Positions 32,835 to 45,354 are shown, numbered from the stretch's first letter. The stretch is DNA of 64,000 nt from Tretioscincus oriximinensis (GCA_022410635.1 JAJVDF010000256.1:198919-262918), one strand, 5' to 3'. Translations and numbers: made by a program. Notes: a model not told the origin generated them from the letters alone.

Positions 32835-33007
32835 TCTCAGCTCACAGAGAACAATGGGAATTGTAGTGAGGCAAGCGGAACAATGATTTAAAGGACAATG
32901 ATTTATATGGTAAAAATATAAGGAAGTGTAATGGGAAAACAGGAAACAGTATGGAAATTTGAGTTTGAGTGAGTAAGTGCTACTGTGTTTTTCTGGATTT
33001 AGAATAA
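32835..33007. repeat. 173 bp direct repeat, right copy
   Basis: Two substitutions separate it from 29863-30035. Sequence to its right (from 33008) is unrelated to that right of the left copy, and sequence to the left of each copy also differs. The arrangement is repeat, 2,799 bp interior, repeat. Confidence 0.95.
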
Positions 33008-33659
33008 ATTCTCAAATAAAAGAAAGTAGGTAGGGGACATAAGAAAGAGATTAATAGAAACAACTGAATTCTTGAGCTAAGCAAGAGCCAGAACAGGACA
33101 ATTGTTAAGCCCCATATCTTCTGCACCCTTGATCAATGAAATAATATCACACAATCCAATCAAGTGTTTCAACATCTTTAATAAAGAAATGCTGGTGGCA
33201 GAAATAAAAGAGTGTTCTATATAATTACACCACACATGCACATGCACACAATATTGTAAGTGGCTGGAGGCTGGGTAGGATTAGTTTTCCTAATATGTTC
33301 CTGTACTGGACTTAAAGTTCATACTTCTATGTAGGTCAGAAATAAATATTCCTAACTTCAGATCTACCAAGGGGTCAGTTCTAATAATACCAACATGTTG
33401 TTACTAATACTCCAAGCCAGATCTAGAATATCTCCATTTCATGCAGATGGAGTTTATCAGAAGGTGCAAGGACTCTCTAGTTCACATCAGCATATGGACA
33501 AAAGAAGCCCAGATGATACTTGTAAAAAGGCACAAACTTTCTAAACCTTACTGTAATTGCAGAGATACCCTATGTTTGCTTCACTATGGAAGTTACAGCT
33601 TCTTTTCTGGTGACCTGCACTTCTCACACCTTAGTAACTCGGTTTTCCATAGAAGAACA

Positions 33660-33907
33660 TAAGTAATGGTTAGAGCGTTGGACTCATACCTGGTAGTCTC
33701 CTGGTTCGATTCCCCACTCCACCATGAAAGCCAGCAGGGTGACCTTGGGCCAGTCACAGTTCTTTGAATTCTCTCAGCCCCACCTATTCCATGGGGTGTC
33801 TGTTGTGGAGAAAGAAACAAAAGCTGTGCGCGGTACCCTATGTTTGGCCACCCTGAGATCTTCGGGTGTAGGGCAGGATAGAAGTACAAATAAATAAATA
33901 AATAAAT
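33660..33907 (+). mobile_element. tRNA-derived SINE with L2-like tail
   Basis: It has a pol III A-box-like TGGTTAGAGCGTTGG and a consensus B box GGTTCGATTCC (33703-33713), then GTGACCTTGGGCCAGTCACA, CTCTCAGCCCCACCTA, and the tail GGCCACCCTGAGATCTTCGG ending in (AAAT)n. The first about 15 bp present in the 54183 copy are missing, so it is slightly 5'-truncated. Confidence 0.9.
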
Positions 33908-33949
33908 CCCCATCTGTCTATTTCCTCATTTTGCAGATGCTTAAAAAAA

Positions 33950-34370
33950 GTGTTGGCCATCTATACCCATTTTACGTGCCATTCAGTTGCTGCCTTTTTC
34001 GAATGAGAAGCCCCAGAAGGCACTGCTGTGCTTTTCTAATTACAGTCCCTAGAATTTCCTGTAACTTTGCCTACTTTTCCCTGGCAGTCCCTGCACTCCA
34101 AGAGCCAATAAAATCTTTGCATTTGCATAAAAGCAGCTCTGGAGAGATTCTTCTTTGGGACTTGAAAGTGACGGCCCTGTCCACATGGAGCCTTATTCTG
34201 GATAACATCTCGGATGCTTGTGGAAATTGCAAGATATGAGGAGGCTGTTTACTGCATTCTAAAGACCTTTAGAGTGCATGGAAGGATGGACATGCATGGA
34301 TCCATGGGTCAGATAGAAGGTAAACTCACCTGCAAAGCACAGGAAATAGAACGCAGGGACTGGCCATAGT
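33950..34370 (+). mobile_element. Non-autonomous DNA-element-like repeat, copy 2 of 3
   Basis: Collinear with 59703-60065: ACCCATTTTAC, GCCATTCAGTTGCTGCC, GCACTGCTGTGCTTTTCTAA, TACAGTCCCTAGAATTTCC, TGCACTCCAAGAG, TTTGCAT, GCTGTTTACT, TCTAAAGACCTTTAGAG, then GCAAAGCACAGGAAATAGAA. The 102-codon open frame inside is incidental. Confidence 0.7.
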
Positions 34371-36124
34371 TGGCCATTCTGAAGCAGCAGCAGAATATAA
34401 AATTCTTCAACTATTTTTGATTCTCTGCACATGACACTTTTGTTAAACTGTCTACTGCAACCCCCAAATCCTTTTCTTCTTCTTCCTCAAAAAGCAGTAC
34501 ACTTAAAATTGCTGAAGATCTTCATTCGGACATTCAAAATATACTTACTAATTAGGACTGAGTGAGAGGCCAAGGATGGAAACAGTTCTGAGGCTATTTA
34601 CATGGAGTAAAATGCACACACCCCGCAAAGACACTCTACAGGTGGCTTATATTCTTCCCACATTTATTTCCCAATTAAAATTCTTGGGGAAAAAAGTTCC
34701 AAAATATATTGGAAACAGATTAGCAATGAGATGGGAATGCTAATATGTTATCGCTTCCAGGCTATATTTCAATTTACTTCTGTGTTTATTTGCTTACTTT
34801 TGCAGAAGACCTGTCTTCATTCAGACAGCTGAACATTTATGACACTGTGCAAAGGTGATTTCCCTCCCATATGCAATGAGACAGATTACTATAAGATATG
34901 AGAAGCCCCAAATGGAAGATTCCCTGGAGCATCACCTGCCAAATGTTTCAATTATGTGTGGTTTAAAACCGCCATAAAAATTGTGAAGAAGAAAATGTTT
35001 CTCCTGAGTCAAAAAGTGCTTGACATTCAACAACGTCATAATTGGAAATGCTAATCTTCTGTATGGTTAGAGAATTCATTTCCCAAGAATGGATCCTTAT
35101 GTGGTCCAAATGGCACTACCCATGGGGAATGTACCATACAGTAAAAGTGGGGATGGGAAAGGTTGTGAGGAAATTAAAAGGAAGGTGAAAGTAAAAAAGC
35201 AAACAAAAAACACTTTATTTATGTCAAACCCACAGCAATATTAGAAAATGGACCTTATCATCACATAATGGTACAAACCATAGCTAGTCTTTGGTTAGAC
35301 TTACCATAATCCTCTCTAGAATGCAGATAACAGGACCCTACTATATAATCCAAAGCAAGACCCAGTACAGAAAGTCCCATGGCTGATTTAAGCAAGAAGA
35401 GTCCCATGCCTTTTCCTTGCTAGACCCTGTTTCATTCCAGGGACCCGTCTAAGAGATCTGCTGTCCACATATCATTGCAGGATAGTGCAGGTCCCATCCT
35501 AGAACAGAGTAAGCCCCACTATGGAAAAAATATTAATAATGGAAGAAAATTGATTCTCCCTTTTCATTTCCATACTAGGACTAAAAGAGTATAACTCCTG
35601 GATGTTTTACTTGCTTATTTTCTCCCTTCCCAGGCGCTGGAGCTTCCAGAACCTCACAGATCAGAAAGGACTGAACATACTTGGTGTCCATGAAAAAAGA
35701 CAGCTTCTTAGAAGTAAGGAGGTAGAAAATTATGACAAACACAGTCTGTTTCTTACCTCTTTTATCTGATGCTGTGCCAAAGCATTTGTTCAAGAATATT
35801 CAGGTTGAGTAGACAGTAAGCTAAAAGCACCCCCTGAAGGTTTCATTAATCATTGCCTGTGGGAGAGAAAGAATTTGAGGCATGGTTTTACCTTTAAAAT
35901 TGGGGTATCCAATTCAATTTTATTCTTATGAGGCAATTTGTTCTCAGCCTGTCTTTTCTTTCACTTCTGTTTACTTTAAAAGAAGCTCTCAGCTATCCTT
36001 TTATTTTAATCCATGGAAGTAGAGATAAGCTACAGTATAGTAGGTAAAGACCTGGACAAAAGTTTAGAGCCTTGGCCAGTCTCAGCCAATGAAAGAGAGG
36101 AGATTAATATCAATTTATTTCAAC
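34371..36124. other. Unique non-coding sequence
   Basis: No element recognised with confidence. 35230-35530 has a repeat-like composition but no defined ends. Confidence 0.4.
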
Positions 36125-36350
36125 TCACTGTAAGATCTGAAAAGTGAAAATACAAGAATAATATTGGAGATGATATCTAAAAGTGAGAAGAGAAATAATA
36201 TTTCTTCAGCCAAAGGCCAGGTGAAAGAGGTCATAGAATGTTGGTCCAATATACTGGTCAATGCAGAATCACTGTCATTTGATTTTTCCACTAAAAAGTC
36301 ATCTCTCCACAGCTATGGTGGTGTATTCGCTAAAAGAGCCTCATACTAAT
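36125..36350 (-). mobile_element. Diverged L2-like fragment
   Basis: ATTTCTTCAGCCAAAGGCCA and GGTGAAAGAGGTC match the central block of the 40353-40815 copy. Flanking parts are too diverged to align by eye. Confidence 0.5.
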
Positions 36351-37631
36351 GGACGCTTTTATATATCCATGAGAAGTTCAGGAGGGCATCCCTGATTTTT
36401 TGTTTTGTTTTGTTTTTTCCCCAGCACTAGTCATCGAAATGTGATGCCCCAGATACTTTGTGGCAGCATTAGAGGAGCTTAATTTAAGACATGGACAAAG
36501 TGTTACCTATGTTAGTAGCCTGGTGAAATGGTAACATTCACCATATAGAGACTGCTTTAAAGTGGTCTCAGCTTAATCTGAGGAACAAAGAGAAGGCTAG
36601 GTTCCATTATGCAGATGGAGGCACAATTTTCCAAGGTTACCTTTTTATTTCAATCACAATGAATGGTTTATATCAATGAGTAGGTCAAGGATATGTAAGG
36701 GGTTGTTAACATATTTCCCCTCTTCTCATCCTGTGATTTTGTTATTTGACTAATGAACAATTTCATAGTTTTGGTGATCTGTAAAAAATATTGGAAGAGA
36801 TCCAATAAGTAGGGAAAGATGCAGGAACTATATCTGCTAATATGGATACTTCTTCATATGTATTGCTAATTTTTAAAACTGATTTTATGTTTTTAGCTCC
36901 TTTAATTATACTTAAAAATACTTTTCACAGTCACATTTTTAATGGGAAGCTGTACAGATATAAGTTCAATAAATAAATAAATAACTGTGCCCACCAAATC
37001 TGGAAACAAGAAATTCTTATATCTTTAATGAAATTGCAGGCAGATGTGCACATCAAAACAAATTTCTGAAACATGAAAGAGCAATTAAAATAACTTTGGA
37101 TTGCATTAGAAATTGAGCTTTGTTCTGTAATGATCCTGCACCTGGATCGTTGCAAACCATGGTGTTTTTCCCAGTTGCTTTCTTCCTCTTCCCCTGTCTG
37201 TCTTCTCTGGAGGAAGCACCTTCATTCCAAATTCAGATTGATTGACCCTGGACATGTTGATAAGAATGGAAGAGACATATTAAAGTGGATTGTTGTCCCA
37301 TCTAAACTTTGTTCCACACTGGTGTTCTTCACTGGTGGATGATGTTCTCCAGTTTCACTCTGTTAAAATCATTTGAGTGGCAACACTTACATTTATTAAA
37401 GTTTTTGTTTGTTTTTAACTGGCTTTTTATGATATTTAAATATATTGCCCACTATACATGACAGATCCTCACATAGAAGATACTGCTGTGGAAAAGAGCT
37501 TGGTTGACGATGTCATACTAATTGTTTTAAAAAGAGAAATAATGTACCCACCCATTTTCTTATATTCAGTTTATTAATTGGTATCCATTCTTGTCTACTA
37601 CTATAGATGGACAGTAGTAGTATATAGTAGT

Positions 37632-37818
37632 ATATCTACTACTGGTGATGAACTAGTGGAACAGTTTGTCACAGGAGGTGGTGAGTTCACCTTCGCTGGA
37701 AATCTTCAAAAGAGGCTGGACAGTAATCTGTCTGGGATTGTTTAGGAAATCCTGCATTGAGCAAGGAGTTGGACCCAGTGGCCCTGGAGGTCCTTTCCAA
37801 CACTATGATTCTATGAAA
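37632..37818 (+). mobile_element. CR1 LINE 3' end
   Basis: GTGGTGAGTTCACCTTCGCT, CTTCAAAAGAGGCTGGACAG, GGAGTTGGACCCAGTGGCC, GGTCCTTTCCAACACTATGA and a terminal TTCTATGA. This is the mirror-strand version of 4639-4840. Confidence 0.85.
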
Positions 37819-39106
37819 AAAAATGTGTAGATTTACATATCTTACTGCACATATATCTTGAAAATAAACAAATCTGTTGCAATACCTGCAGAAGGAACCA
37901 TACTCCAACTGCCAATTTTCATCAAGATTTTGTTTATTTTCCATTCTTCAAGTCTGCTTGGTTTTTTTGTTTGTGTTTGTTAAAATGAGAGGGGGGCTTT
38001 GCACCACAGCGTGACCCTTTCAGCTAGCTCAACAAAGAAACACTTAAATTGTAAAAGGATCTGTGCTATAATATTTAGATGTTTTTTGCAAAAGACAGTA
38101 GTCTGGATGTATCCTGAGTCCTTTCAGAGTTTTTATTTATTTAACTATTTATAGTTTATTCTATTGTTCTGTATCTTGTGAGTTGAAATTAGATCTTTGA
38201 ACAGTATTTGACCATCTCAAGTCTACCACTCCATTGCAGAAAACAAAACCTGACTCCATTATTTTAGCAAAATCTGAACCCATAGCTGTGTCTACAAGAA
38301 ACTGCACTTCATTTGCTATGTATTTCAATTCCAGACAGGATGGAAATTGCTTTTGAGATGAGAGGCAAATTCACTCTTTTTCCCTATAGGCTTATTTTCT
38401 GTGTTTGATATGTGGGTTGTTCCATGTACCATTGTTACAAAGAGGTGAGGGCTAACTGAGAGCTAAATAGTCAGATTTGATGTTTAGTAGGGTTAACACA
38501 TTTAAAATGTTACAACATAAAAGCTTCTTTCAAACTTACTTCCCAACCCCTGAGAATACTTAGAATTTTTACACACTCGCATATGTGCCTCTTCAATAAT
38601 GGGAACTATAATTTGGGGAATAATTTTTCAAGAATGGGAACATTAATGTAACTTTCATCAGAATTTCCAATCAGACTGTTTTCTGGGCAGACATTAAATA
38701 TACCAAGACTAACTGGGAAAATTTTGGGGCAGTCTATATATCATCAAATGCAAATGAAGCATTAATTCTCTATTCATGCACTCCTTTTGCTAAGGTGAGA
38801 TGGGGAGTTACAAAGCTTCCAAGCAAACTGCAGTCTGCTATAGCTGCAAGCAAATGAAGATCCTGGAAAATTGGTTTCAGGAAACATACAATAATGGAGA
38901 AAGGGGGCAATACGTTATGTTTTATTTTAACTTTCTGATGTGGAGGTTGTTTTAATATCCATAAAGAGAATCATGCCAGAATGCATAAGCTCCCCTATCT
39001 GAACATACTGTTTCTGTGGTCTAGAACAATATTATTTCAATTTAAAATAATAGTAATTGTTTAATGGTGGTTGGCTGGTCATATGGAGTATGTAGAACAC
39101 TATATA
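37819..39106. other. Unique AT-rich non-coding sequence
   Basis: No recognised features. Confidence 0.45.
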
Positions 39107-39108
39107 TA

Positions 39109-39341
39109 CAGGGTGCTTCAAAAAATGTATACACACTTTGAACTTCCATAAAAAAATTATTTACTGTTCTACAAAGTTAAATTTCAGGATTTCCCGATTT
39201 GAACAGTATTAACATTTGTTATTTACGTTTTATTTACATTGGACTTTAAGCTTTCTAATTTCCTGAAATTTAACTTTGTAGAAAAGTAAATAAATTTTCT
39301 ATGGAAGTTCAAAGTGTGTATACATTTTTTAAAGCACCCTG
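39109..39341. mobile_element. Tc1/mariner-type MITE with long inverted repeats, copy 1
   Basis: A 233 bp element flanked by TA. The ends CAGGGTGCTTCAAAAAATGT and its inverse at 39322-39341 continue as about 80 bp imperfect inverted repeats (AAAGTGTGTATAC / GTATACACACTTT, ACTTCCATA / TATGGAAGT, CAAAGTTAAATTTCAGGA / TCCTGAAATTTAACTTTG). The unpaired centre is about 60 bp. No transposase. Confidence 0.9.
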
Positions 39342-39343
39342 TA

Positions 39344-40289
39344 TACAGTAAGTATATATAATGCTCTACATAATTTTTGGTGCTGGTGGTTGTTTCCTTT
39401 GGCACTGTATAAATCACCATTTTGTTATCAAATCTAGTACTCTAAAGCTTCAGATATTAAATTGACAGAAATTGGATTTAAAAGAAGCCTGTCCATCCAT
39501 TTTAAGTGATATCATGGAGTTCAACAGAAACTAAAGAACATTCACATTATTTAAAGTTTGCGCTCTACTGATGTAACCACAAGTAAAAAAAAACCCACTG
39601 CCTTCATCATGAGCAATTTGGCCACAAAGTAGACCTTTTGGTTCAAGGAAGAAAGGAAAAAGAAAACAGTTATTTAAAATGTGTGCCCTCTTGTACTTCA
39701 ATTCTACACTAACTCATATGATCTTCTTTCAGTTATCGCACTCCATTTCCTTTAGAGAAGTGCATGTTTCATTGTGTCATGCTTACATTCTTTTTCTTCC
39801 AAAAGAATATGAGCTCAAGAGTCAGTAACCTTCTTTAAATAACTGTAGTCTTTTGAGTTGCAATTTTGATTGCCCTTTGCATAGACATCTTCATTTTCAT
39901 AATGCTTTTATGATAATGAATGTGACTAAACCCTCTCATATTACTTTAAATATGGCCCCAATCTACTTACTTTGACAGGGATGAAAATGATTCTTTGCAT
40001 TTTAATTTTTGTTGGAGACTCTGACTGAACTTACAGAACATATTTTCATCATAAGTTTCTCCTCGTTTTCTATAACACAAGAAAGCTGGGTTTGCTGTGA
40101 TAACTGCATGGCTCCAGTGTAAAGAAAAGCTCTGTTGTTTACACATCTCATAAGCATGAAGACACATAAAGGACAGCTATAACACTCATTAGCTCTCACC
40201 TTTTAATATGGTATATAGTTGATGGGTAGGACTAGATGTTCTCAGTAATGGATGCCTTATATATATTCTGCCAATAATTTAACAGTACA
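39344..40289. other. Unique non-coding sequence
   Basis: No recognised repeat or exon. Confidence 0.45.
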
Positions 40290-40352
40290 TAAGAACATAA
40301 GAAGACTTCTGCAGAATCAGGCCACAGCCCATGTGTCTTGCACAGTGGCCCA
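40290..40352 (-). mobile_element. CR1 tail, 3' part (split by an L2)
   Basis: ACATAAGAACATAAGAAGAC, AATCAGGCCACAGCCCATG and CAGTGGCCCACCA match the CR1 tail at 5815-5890. It resumes at 40816 with TGCACCTGGGCAGTC, exactly where the intact copy continues. Confidence 0.8.
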
Positions 40353-40815
40353 CCAATTTATTTATTTATACATATACCCCGCCCTATACCCGAAGGTCTC
40401 AGGGTGGCAAAAACAATAAAACATCAATACAAAAATTAAAACAGTATAAAACAATATTAAAAGTAGGGATAGAGATGACATTTCTTCAGCCAAAGGCCAG
40501 GTAAAAGAGGTGCGTCTTCAAAGACCTTCTAAAAGAATACAATGATGGTGATAGACGCACCTCGAGAGGGAGACTATTCCAAAGACGAGGGGCAACCACT
40601 GAGAAGGCTCTAGCCCGGGTTCCCACTCCACTGGCTGTTGAAAGGGGTGGTACAACCAGGAGGGCCTCTCCTGCAGATCTTAAGGCACGGGCAGGTTGGT
40701 ATGGAAGAAGGTGTTCCTTTAGATATTTGGGGCCCAAGTTATTTAGGGCCTTGTAAGTTAAAGTCAAACCTTGATTTCTGCTCGGTAGTGAATGGGCAGC
40801 CAGTGCAGCTCAATT
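40353..40815 (-). mobile_element. L2-like LINE 3' end with intact C-terminal peptide, inserted into CR1
   Basis: The minus strand carries a 93-codon open stretch (40767-40486) with LTYKALNNLGPKYL, PARALRSAGEALLVVPP, ARAFSVVAPRLWNSLPLEV and SLYSFRRSLKTHLF. This is the C-terminus shared by L2/CR1-superfamily LINEs. The 3' UTR ends CCACCCTGAGACCTTCGGG, TATAGGGCGGGGTATATG, (TAAA)n. It sits inside a CR1 tail with AATT at both edges. It serves as the reference for the other L2 fragments in the window. Confidence 0.85.
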
Positions 40816-41095
40816 GCACCTGGGCAGTCTAGAAGAGAAGACGGCTAAACTCTCACCTGCTCTCGACTTTCCACAAATGGTATTTCAGGAATACTGCTTG
40901 TTGCTCCATCTTGGATGCAGTATCAAGAGATCAATCCTAGTAGTTATTTATATTCTTGATTTCCATGAACCTGTCTAATCTTGTCTTGAAGCTATCCAGA
41001 CTGCTAGCTACCACCAGCTCTTCTACAAGTGAATTTCACAGACCAACGAACCTCTAGGTGAAAAAATACTTTCCCTTTTACTTCTGAGCCAGTTA
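40816..41095 (-). mobile_element. CR1, 5' part of the copy split by an L2
   Basis: Continues the CR1 order: TGCACCTGGGCAGTC, ATGGTATTTCAGG, CTTGCCTC-type sequence decayed, CTTGTCTTGAAGCTATCCAG, CTAGCTACCACCAGCTCTTC and GGTGAAAAAATACTTTCC. These correspond inversely to 56000-56180. Confidence 0.75.
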
Positions 41096-42821
41096 ATCAT
41101 TATATTCATAGTTTCAATAACAAGGTATGAACTTCAGTAATGTAAGCCAAGGGAAATGTTTATTAAACAGTACAAATGCTGTATGGTTATACTTACACTT
41201 GACCTCACAATGGCTACATCTGAGGCATAATGCTTACTGGTTTCTTATAATCCTATTCGATCTCTGTGTGGAAATACTCAGTATTAAAACTCAGAAAACT
41301 CTCTAAAATGTAATATCACACCTGTATTTTTTAAAAGAATGTAAGGATCAGTCTAGGCCCTCTACTGTCCTTATCCTATCCTTACCATCCAATGACAACT
41401 TAGTCTCTCATTGCCTCACTTTAACTGCCAAATGCCAATGATCTCTTTCCCTTCTTTATAAACCCAAAGGCTGGGCTCTTCAAATATGAAATGCTTGCCC
41501 TCCCTTTAAGTCAACCAATTACCCCCCCCCCATTATTTTGTCATCACTCATGACAAGAGCTGTCACACAACATGGCCCAGTGGCACTTGTGTTTATATTT
41601 ATGTTGTGTGTGGTCAAAAGGTTGTCAGGATGGTCAGGTATCAGAATCATAGCAATTTCACCACAAAATATTTTATATGAACATGTTTCCACACAAAAAT
41701 GTCCAAACTTTAAAAAGACTATGCTTACATCTATATGCAGGTCATGATCAGCTATAGAAACCCAAAATGGGAAATGTATTTTGATATGAAAAATTTGCCC
41801 TGGAAAAAATTCAGTCAAGAAGGTTAATATGTGTAAAAGCCATATATGGCAGCTACTTGCTTATTATGTACCTTGCATTTTTCTAAAAAATACAATTCCT
41901 TGTATTCCTATTGAAAATCAACATAATTATTACTTTAAGTTAGAATAATGCCACACATTATGTTGACGGCTGAATTACTATCTAATGTTTTATTGTTTTA
42001 ACCAATAAAACAGTGGTGGCAAAATTGTAGCCCACAGAAAAATTATCAAGCTGTGGAGGAAGCCTTTTATAAAATAATAAATTTATCTCTCAGGAGTGGC
42101 TGTGAAGAAGGCAAGATAGGGAATGAATAATGGTATGTGATTAACCCATCTGCCTGCATTTATTCTGCTTGGTGTTACTTGCAGACATCTGCTTCTACTG
42201 CTAACGTCTAAAGTTTTAGCTTCCAGTGAAATAATCTTTGCTCCCCATTTGGGGCAGAAGTAGAAACTTCTTTTATAGCTGACTTTTAAATCGTTGGTTA
42301 GAAGGATGTTCCAGTACAGTAATGTGGAACTCATTTTCTACAAGAAATAATTTAAATATATGCTTATTTGGTTGATTTTATGCACAAAAAGTTCGTATTT
42401 CAAATATATTAATTGTACTCTCAGCATTAAACAAACTTCGGAGGTTAGGGATGTGTTCAGACATAACGACAAAAGCTCAGAGATACCTCAGAGACAATGT
42501 GGTCTTCATGTTCCAATCCGTCACTTTTTCCCTAGCACAAAATGCCCATGAGATGGGGAAGAGCAGACTGGTGTACGAACAATCCTACCTTGGGACCAAG
42601 CTCTCTGAGATGTTTTATAATTGTGTTAGATCTCAGCATAGGTTTCATTCAACTACAGTTTCATAATTTTCTGTTACAAAGATGGAATTATTTGCTGAAT
42701 TGAGATCCACATTCTCAATATTGTCTATTAAATAAATGTCCCCTTCTGCATTACATAGCAGAGAATTTATCAGTATATAAGAAACTGTCACTAAAACAAA
42801 CTGGAAATTGCAAAGACTAAG
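41096..42821. other. Unique non-coding sequence
   Basis: Contains a C-run near 41522 and no recognised element. Open frames of up to 99 codons near 41519-41818 show no domain. Confidence 0.45.
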
Positions 42822-43240
42822 AATTTTATTATTTGTTTGTACATATATCCTGCCCTATACCTGAAGGTTTCATATGACCAATAATTAAAACAGAGATACA
42901 AAATTCACATATTAAAACAATTGCTGAAGGTGGGAAGAAAAGAGGCATTTCTCCAACCAAAGGCCAGGCTGAAGAGGATCTTCAAAAATCTTCTAAAAGA
43001 ATACAGTGATGGTGACCTTGAGAGGGAAACATTCTATAGTCTGGGGGCAACCGCTGAGAAGACCCTGTCTCAGGTTCTCATTCCATTGGCTGTTGAAAGG
43101 AGTGGTCCAACTAGGAAGGCCTTCCCTGGAGATCTTAAAGCATGGGCAGGTTGATTTGGAAGAAGGCTTTTCTTTAGGTATTTGGGGCCCAAATTAGTTA
43201 GGGCATTATCGGTTAAGGTTAACACATTGAAATGGTCTCA
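42822..43240 (-). mobile_element. L2-like LINE 3' end
   Basis: Same order as the 40353-40815 copy: TATCCTGCCCTATACCTGAA, CATTTCTCCAACCAAAGGCC, CTTCTAAAAGAATACAGTGA, CTGGGGGCAACCGCTGAGAA, CTTAAAGCATGGGCAGGTTG, TATTTGGGGCCCAAATTAG. Frames are broken. Confidence 0.85.
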
Positions 43241-43257
43241 GTAGCAAATTTATTCAT

Positions 43258-44010
43258 AATTTTATTTATTCATTTACATTTTTATACCGCCCTATACCTG
43301 GAGGTCTGAGGGCGATTAACAATAAAAAAAAAACAGTTAGCATATTTAAAAACAGCCACATTTAAAAAGTAAAAAAAAAAACCTATAAAAATAAAAATAG
43401 GGAAGGGACAGCAGGAAAGATGGAAGACAGCACAGCTCTTTCATGACGAGCGTGATGTGTGTCCAGTCAGTTGTGCAAGTAAGCAATGTAGCTGTATTCT
43501 GTACTAAGTGCAGCTTACAAACTATTTTCAAGGGCAGCCCTGTATAGAATGCATTACAATAGTCCAATCTGGAAGTTATCGGAGCTTGGATTACTGTGGT
43601 TAAATCATCCCTGTTCAGAAATTGTGGTAACTGGCAAAGCAGATGGAACTGGAAGTAGGCACTCCTAGCCCACTGGTTGCACCTGATCTTCAAGTGTCAG
43701 CACAGAGTCCAGGAATACTCTCAGATTTTGCACCTATCCTTTATATGGCAGTTCAAACCTACTAAGAACCATTAACTTGGGATGCTCCAACACACAAGTA
43801 CCTTGTGTTGACTGGATTCAGTCTCAGTTTATCAGCCTCTATCGAGCATATCACTGCCTCCAGAAACCTGTCAAAATCTTCAATCACCTCACCTGATTCA
43901 GATGGAACAGAGATAGGGCTGAGTGTCATCTGTATACTGATTGCACTTCACTCCAAATTTCCTGATGACCTTTTCCAGTGGCTTTGTGAGGGACCCCACA
44001 AATGATCTCT
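43258..44010 (-). mobile_element. L2-like LINE with YTDD box and RT C-terminus
   Basis: A second L2 copy in the same orientation, directly after the first. Read on the minus strand, it starts with a FGVKCNQYTDDTQPYL stretch (box at 43936-43925), the L2 YADDTQLY active-site region with A to T. Later come an LRVFLDSVLTLE-like segment (about 43720-43690) and ITSRLDYCNAFYTGLPLK (about 43595-43535), the palm/thumb region. A short LQ/LVQNTATLL part leads to a deletion and then the 3' UTR tail (TATACCGCCCTATACC on plus). Stops and frameshifts make it inactive. Much of the C-terminal peptide seen at 40486-40767 is missing. Confidence 0.8.
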
Positions 44011-45354
44011 CAGCAAGAATCTCCCACCAATATTTTCTAGAAGTGGAACCACTGCAATGCCATGCCACTAATTCCTAAATCCCTTAGCTTTTCCAGAATG
44101 ATACCATGGTCACTAGCCTGTTGCTAGTGTTGGGGCTAAACATGCTGCCTGAAATGTAGACAAGCCTTAACCTGTAATAGGATTAGTCTAACTCAGAGTA
44201 GGCTGAGCTATCTAGTATTGATATACATAGTACTAGATAGTCATCACCTGCAGAAATACTCTAAATATTTTTCTTGAGTGTTCTTTTTTCCATTTGCCAA
44301 GTTTTTCTTGATTTATGCATTTTTAGTGTACACTCAGTCGTTTCTTCCTTGGTTTGGAACCCCCAGCTTGTATTTTATCCATATTAGATATTGTTTTGAC
44401 ATTTCCATCACTTATTTCTTGTAAGCTGCTAAAAAGATGCAAGAACCCAATTTTTAGGAATGTACTGAAACAGTTACAACAGGGACAAACTCCAATTACT
44501 AAATTAAAAAATAATTTACATTCCTTAGCAGAAATTAAATGTATGGTGCTATTTTTAGTTGATTCTTCCTCCTTCTTCCTGACATTATTTCCTTCACTGA
44601 TTTCTGTCTCCTGGTGTCTATGAATTACTGTGTTTGTTATCTGACCTTGTTTAAGAAACTACTAATAAGTTTTTGAAGACAAAATACAATATTAATTCTT
44701 TGTGCTTCTCCTATGGTACTTCTAATACAGTAATGGCACATGCTAAAAAAAATGCATCTATATGTTTTGGAAAGAATATTGTCATCAGTTCCAAATGGAA
44801 TATGTAGTCGGTTTGACATTCTATTTCCCCCATATTCTGAACTTCACGGCACATATGTTGGGAGGTTAAGAAAACTTCCAGGTGAATCTTCTTCTCTCTG
44901 ACAGGCAGCTGGAACACTCATGGGCCATTTCAGCACTAAACCTTGTTCTATTCCAGGAAGCATTCTAGGCAGCTTACTGTCCATATATAATTCCAGAATT
45001 ACGCAGATCACACGGGGGTCTATGCTGCCCCATAATTACATGTGGGCTGCAGGTTTCTTACCTTCCTTTCTGGAATAAAGTAAGATTTAATGTGGAAAGT
45101 GTCATGATAAATGCTGAGTAGTCAGATAATGGACCATTAGACCTGATAGTGAAATGATAAAGGATGTATATCCATTCAGTTTCAGTCATTTTCAGGAATA
45201 AATAACACAATGTATTTACCTGGAATGATAGGCACAGCCAAAGAGAAGGGACATTAAAAATGATATGCTGTCTCTGAATCTCTCTGTCCCGCTATGTGTG
45301 TATGTTTTAAGCATACACAATAAACAGAACTTATTAATACTTGTGCTATACTGG
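44011..45354. other. Mostly unique sequence, possible decayed L2 upstream part at its start
   Basis: 44011-44130 (GATCTCTCAGCAAGAATCTC, CAGAATGATACCATGGTC) may still belong to the preceding L2. The rest has no recognised features. Confidence 0.4.

Noticed and set aside
29863..33007. LTR retrotransposon interpretation of the 173 bp repeats
   Set aside because: No TG...CA ends, no primer-binding site or polypurine tract noticed next to the repeats, no flanking duplication, and no gag or pol coding inside.
33703..33713. Functional tRNA gene suggested by a consensus B box
   Set aside because: The tRNA-like head lacks a full cloverleaf and is followed by a SINE body and (AAAT)n tail shared with other copies.
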